A DNA stretch of 64,000 nucleotides from positions 62,001-126,000 of the forward strand of contig NZ_JBBUKT010000012.1 in the NCBI RefSeq assembly GCF_038066715.1. The letters run 5' to 3'. The notes beneath the pieces were generated by a model that saw only the letters and a program-made list of their open reading frames with translations, was not told the origin of the DNA and searched no databases. The DNA is from Luteolibacter sp. Y139 (GTDB lineage Bacteria > Verrucomicrobiota > Verrucomicrobiia > Verrucomicrobiales > Akkermansiaceae). Shown piece after piece: positions 61,654 through 64,000 of this stretch (its first letter is position 1; every line of letters starts with the position of its first letter). The position numbers and the translations under genes were made by a program.

Positions 61654-64000
61654 ATGCGACCCACCCTGTTTTTCTGCGCCCTCGTGTCCCTATGCTCCGG
61701 CCTGGCGGCAGCCAACCCGGTGATCACCGAGTTCATGGCGAGCAACAAGGCGACCGCGGTGGATGAGGACGGCGACTTTTCCGACTGGATCGAGATCCAC
61801 AATCCGACCACCGCGCCGGTGTCGCTGGACGGTTGGTATCTGACCGACACCGCGACGGATCTCAAAAAGTGGAAATTCCCGAATGTGACCCTCGCACCGG
61901 GCGAGTTCCGCCTCGTGTGGGCATCGGGGAAGAACCGCAGGTTTCCGAACCAGCCGCTGCACGCGAATTTCTCGCTGTCGGCCGATGGCGAGTATCTCGC
62001 CCTGGTGCAGCCGGACGGCACCACGGTGGCACAGGATTTCGGCGCGCAATACCCCGCGCAAAAGGGCGATGAATCCTACGGCGGACGCTTCCTGCGCACC
62101 GTCTATATCGCGCCGGGAGCCAATACCCGCTACCGGGTGCCGGCGAGTGCGAGCGATCCGGGCGCGACCTGGACGCAGACGGCATTTGCCGATGGCACAT
62201 GGTCGGTCGGGCCGAGCGGCCTGGGCCACGGGCTGACCGTGCCCGGCATCACGGTGCGGCAGGTGTGCAAAAATGGTTCCATCGGCGGCATGGGAGATGC
62301 GGATACCCTGCTCGCGCAGCCCACGGGTAGTTCCCTCATTCTCAGCGAAACCACGGTCACGGAGCCGATAGTCAACTATCTGGGTGAAGGGTCCGACGGT
62401 CGCTTCGAGCTGAACACCTCTCCTCCGCTGGGCGCGAGTGACAACTACGCGATCAAGCTGACCGGCTGGGTCGATATTCCATCGGCCGGCTACTACACCT
62501 TTGGCACGAACTCGGACGACGGTGTCCGCGTGAAGATCGACAACACGACCGTCATCAACGACGACACGTTTCACGGGCCGATCGACAACTACGGATCGCG
62601 CAACCTGACCGCCGGCTTGCACACCTTCGAAGTGGTGATGTTCCAGGGCACCGGCGGCGACTCGCTCGAGTTCTTCGCCGCGCCGGGACAGTACACAACG
62701 TGGAATGCGAATGTCTTCCGTCTGGTGGGAGACACCGCCAATGGCGGGCTGGCCGCGAGCACCCTGCCAGCGGGCAGTGGCAGCGTCTTCGCCACGAACA
62801 CGCAGACCCTGCTGGATGGCAAACCCGGAGCCTTCTTCCGCACGGCCTTTTCGGCCAGCGGCCCGGGTACCTACACCGCGATGTCCCTGGTCACGCGCCA
62901 CAACGACGGCTTCGCCGCATGGCTCAACGGCACCAAGGTGGCCAGCGACAACGTCCCGGGAAACCCGGCATGGAACTCGAATGCCAGCGGCGCCCGCTCG
63001 AATGCCGACAGCCTGCGGCGCATGGCCTTCAATGTGACGGCCCAGCTCCCGCTGATCGCCAGCGGCAACAATGTGCTCGCCGTCCACGGGATGAAGAACA
63101 CGGCCAACGATCCCAGCTTCCTGATCCTGCCTGAGCTGATCGCCGGCACCTACATTCCCACGGCAGCGCCTGCCTTCTACGGCAATGACCGCGCCACTCC
63201 GGGATGGATCAACGGCCAGCCCAGTTCGCTCGGCAAGGTGGAAGACACCCAGTTCAGCGTGAAGCGTGGTTTCTTCACCGCACCCGTCACCGTCGCGATC
63301 ACCTCGCCCACGCCAGGAGTCACGATCAACTACACCCTCGACGGCTCCACGCCTTCCGCCACCGCGGGCACCACCTACACCGGCCCGCTGACGATTTCCT
63401 CCACGTCAGTGCTGCGTGCCATCGCCACCAAGCCCGGCTGGGAGTCCACCGACGTCGATACGCAAACGTATCTCTTCCTCAATGACGTGATCACCCAGTC
63501 CTCCACTGGCACGCCGCCGCCCGGTTGGCCGTCGGCCAGCGGTACCTCGCAGGTGCTCGACTACGGAATGGACCCGGATATCGTGAATCACTCGAACCCG
63601 GACATCGGCGGGCAGGCATCGGTGAAGGCTGCGATCGCCTCGTTGCCAGCAGTTTCGATCACCACCGACTTGCCGAATCTGTTCAACATGAACGGATCAC
63701 AAGGCATCTATTCAAATCCTAACAACCGCGGCTTCGCGTGGGAGCGGCCTGCTTCGCTGGAGTGGATCAATCCACCCAATGGCACCAATCCGAACGGTAC
63801 CAGCGAATTCCAGGTCAATGCCGGCCTGCGGCTGCGCGGCGGCTACTCGCGCAGCACGGACAATCCGAAGCACTCCTTCCGCGCGTTCTTCCGCGGCGAG
63901 TATGGTGACTCGAAGCTGACCTATCCGCTCTTCGGCCGCTACGGAGCGCAGGAGTTCGACCAGATCGACTTCCGCACCGCGCAGAACTACTCATGGTCCT
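61654..64000 (+). CDS. Exported lamin-tail / PA14 / CotH-type protein (cut by the window end)
   Basis: An open frame of 782 codons runs off the right edge. A signal peptide (MRPTLFFCALVSLCSGLAAA) is followed by a lamin-tail domain (ITEFMASNKATAVDEDGDFSDWIEIHN, about 23-125), a beta segment, a PA14 domain (about 265-345, SAGYYTFGTNSDDGVRVKID), a second sugar-binding-like segment, a chitobiase-type FN3 domain (near 540-610, INYTLDGSTPS) and the beginning of a CotH-kinase-like region (near 720-782, RLRGGYSRSTDNPKHSF). CotH-type proteins are secreted or surface-bound kinases. Whether the kinase motif is complete cannot be seen. Confidence 0.85.
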   Translation, partial: MRPTLFFCALVSLCSGLAAANPVITEFMASNKATAVDEDGDFSDWIEIHNPTTAPVSLDGWYLTDTATDLKKWKFPNVTLAPGEFRLVWASGKNRRFPNQPLHANFSLSADGEYLALVQPDGTTVAQDFGAQYPAQKGDESYGGRFLRTVYIAPGANTRYRVPASASDPGATWTQTAFADGTWSVGPSGLGHGLTVPGITVRQVCKNGSIGGMGDADTLLAQPTGSSLILSETTVTEPIVNYLGEGSDGRFELNTSPPLGASDNYAIKLTGWVDIPSAGYYTFGTNSDDGVRVKIDNTTVINDDTFHGPIDNYGSRNLTAGLHTFEVVMFQGTGGDSLEFFAAPGQYTTWNANVFRLVGDTANGGLAASTLPAGSGSVFATNTQTLLDGKPGAFFRTAFSASGPGTYTAMSLVTRHNDGFAAWLNGTKVASDNVPGNPAWNSNASGARSNADSLRRMAFNVTAQLPLIASGNNVLAVHGMKNTANDPSFLILPELIAGTYIPTAAPAFYGNDRATPGWINGQPSSLGKVEDTQFSVKRGFFTAPVTVAITSPTPGVTINYTLDGSTPSATAGTTYTGPLTISSTSVLRAIATKPGWESTDVDTQTYLFLNDVITQSSTGTPPPGWPSASGTSQVLDYGMDPDIVNHSNPDIGGQASVKAAIASLPAVSITTDLPNLFNMNGSQGIYSNPNNRGFAWERPASLEWINPPNGTNPNGTSEFQVNAGLRLRGGYSRSTDNPKHSFRAFFRGEYGDSKLTYPLFGRYGAQEFDQIDFRTAQNYSWS

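Overview
The window looks like chromosomal DNA of a member of the phylum Verrucomicrobiota, most like Luteolibacter or a relative. The grounds are high GC, several very large exported proteins combining thrombospondin-type-3 calcium repeats, autotransporter-associated beta-strand repeats and LamG-like modules, a MoxR/DUF58/BatA/vWA operon of the planctomycete-verrucomicrobial type, a two-component regulator-propeller histidine kinase, and a lamin-tail/PA14/CotH protein. This placement rests on gene content only. I see no rRNA, tRNA, CRISPR array, insertion sequence or phage gene.

Bases 1-21.7 kb are ordinary accessory and housekeeping genes. They comprise a vapBC toxin-antitoxin edge, a 2H phosphoesterase, an aldo/keto reductase, a Gfo/Idh/MocA oxidoreductase, a hexose-phosphate mutarotase, an exported class A beta-lactamase, an OLD/RecF-like ATPase, two tandem trypsin-like exported proteases, a membrane protein, an ankyrin-repeat lipoprotein fused to an L,D-transpeptidase, a His-rich permease with its TIGR03943 partner, an HD hydrolase, and a three-gene MacB/FtsX/HlyD-type exporter.

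Bases 21.9-54.9 kb form a cell-surface island. Four giant minus-strand genes (1176, 1528, 1548 and 1774 residues) encode modular exported proteins. Between the third and fourth sit a seven-gene minus-strand operon (MoxR ATPase, DUF58, two vWA membrane proteins, a DUF4175-like membrane protein, a coiled-coil exported protein, a PA14-like exported protein) and a small divergent lipoprotein. A fused coiled-coil/PA14-like membrane protein follows the fourth giant gene. Each giant gene ends in the same kind of conserved hairpin terminator. A C-run/G-run palindrome recurs in the upstream region of the giant genes, in front of the moxR operon, and between the coiled-coil gene and the sensor kinase.

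Bases 55-64 kb hold the propeller histidine kinase and its overlapping LuxR-type response regulator, an exported alpha/beta hydrolase, pabB, a small membrane protein, and the start of a large LTD/PA14/CotH-type exported protein cut by the window end. My main inference is that the kinase/regulator pair controls the surface island through the recurring palindrome, while the MoxR/vWA operon assists assembly or maturation of envelope proteins. The sequence suggests this but does not prove it.
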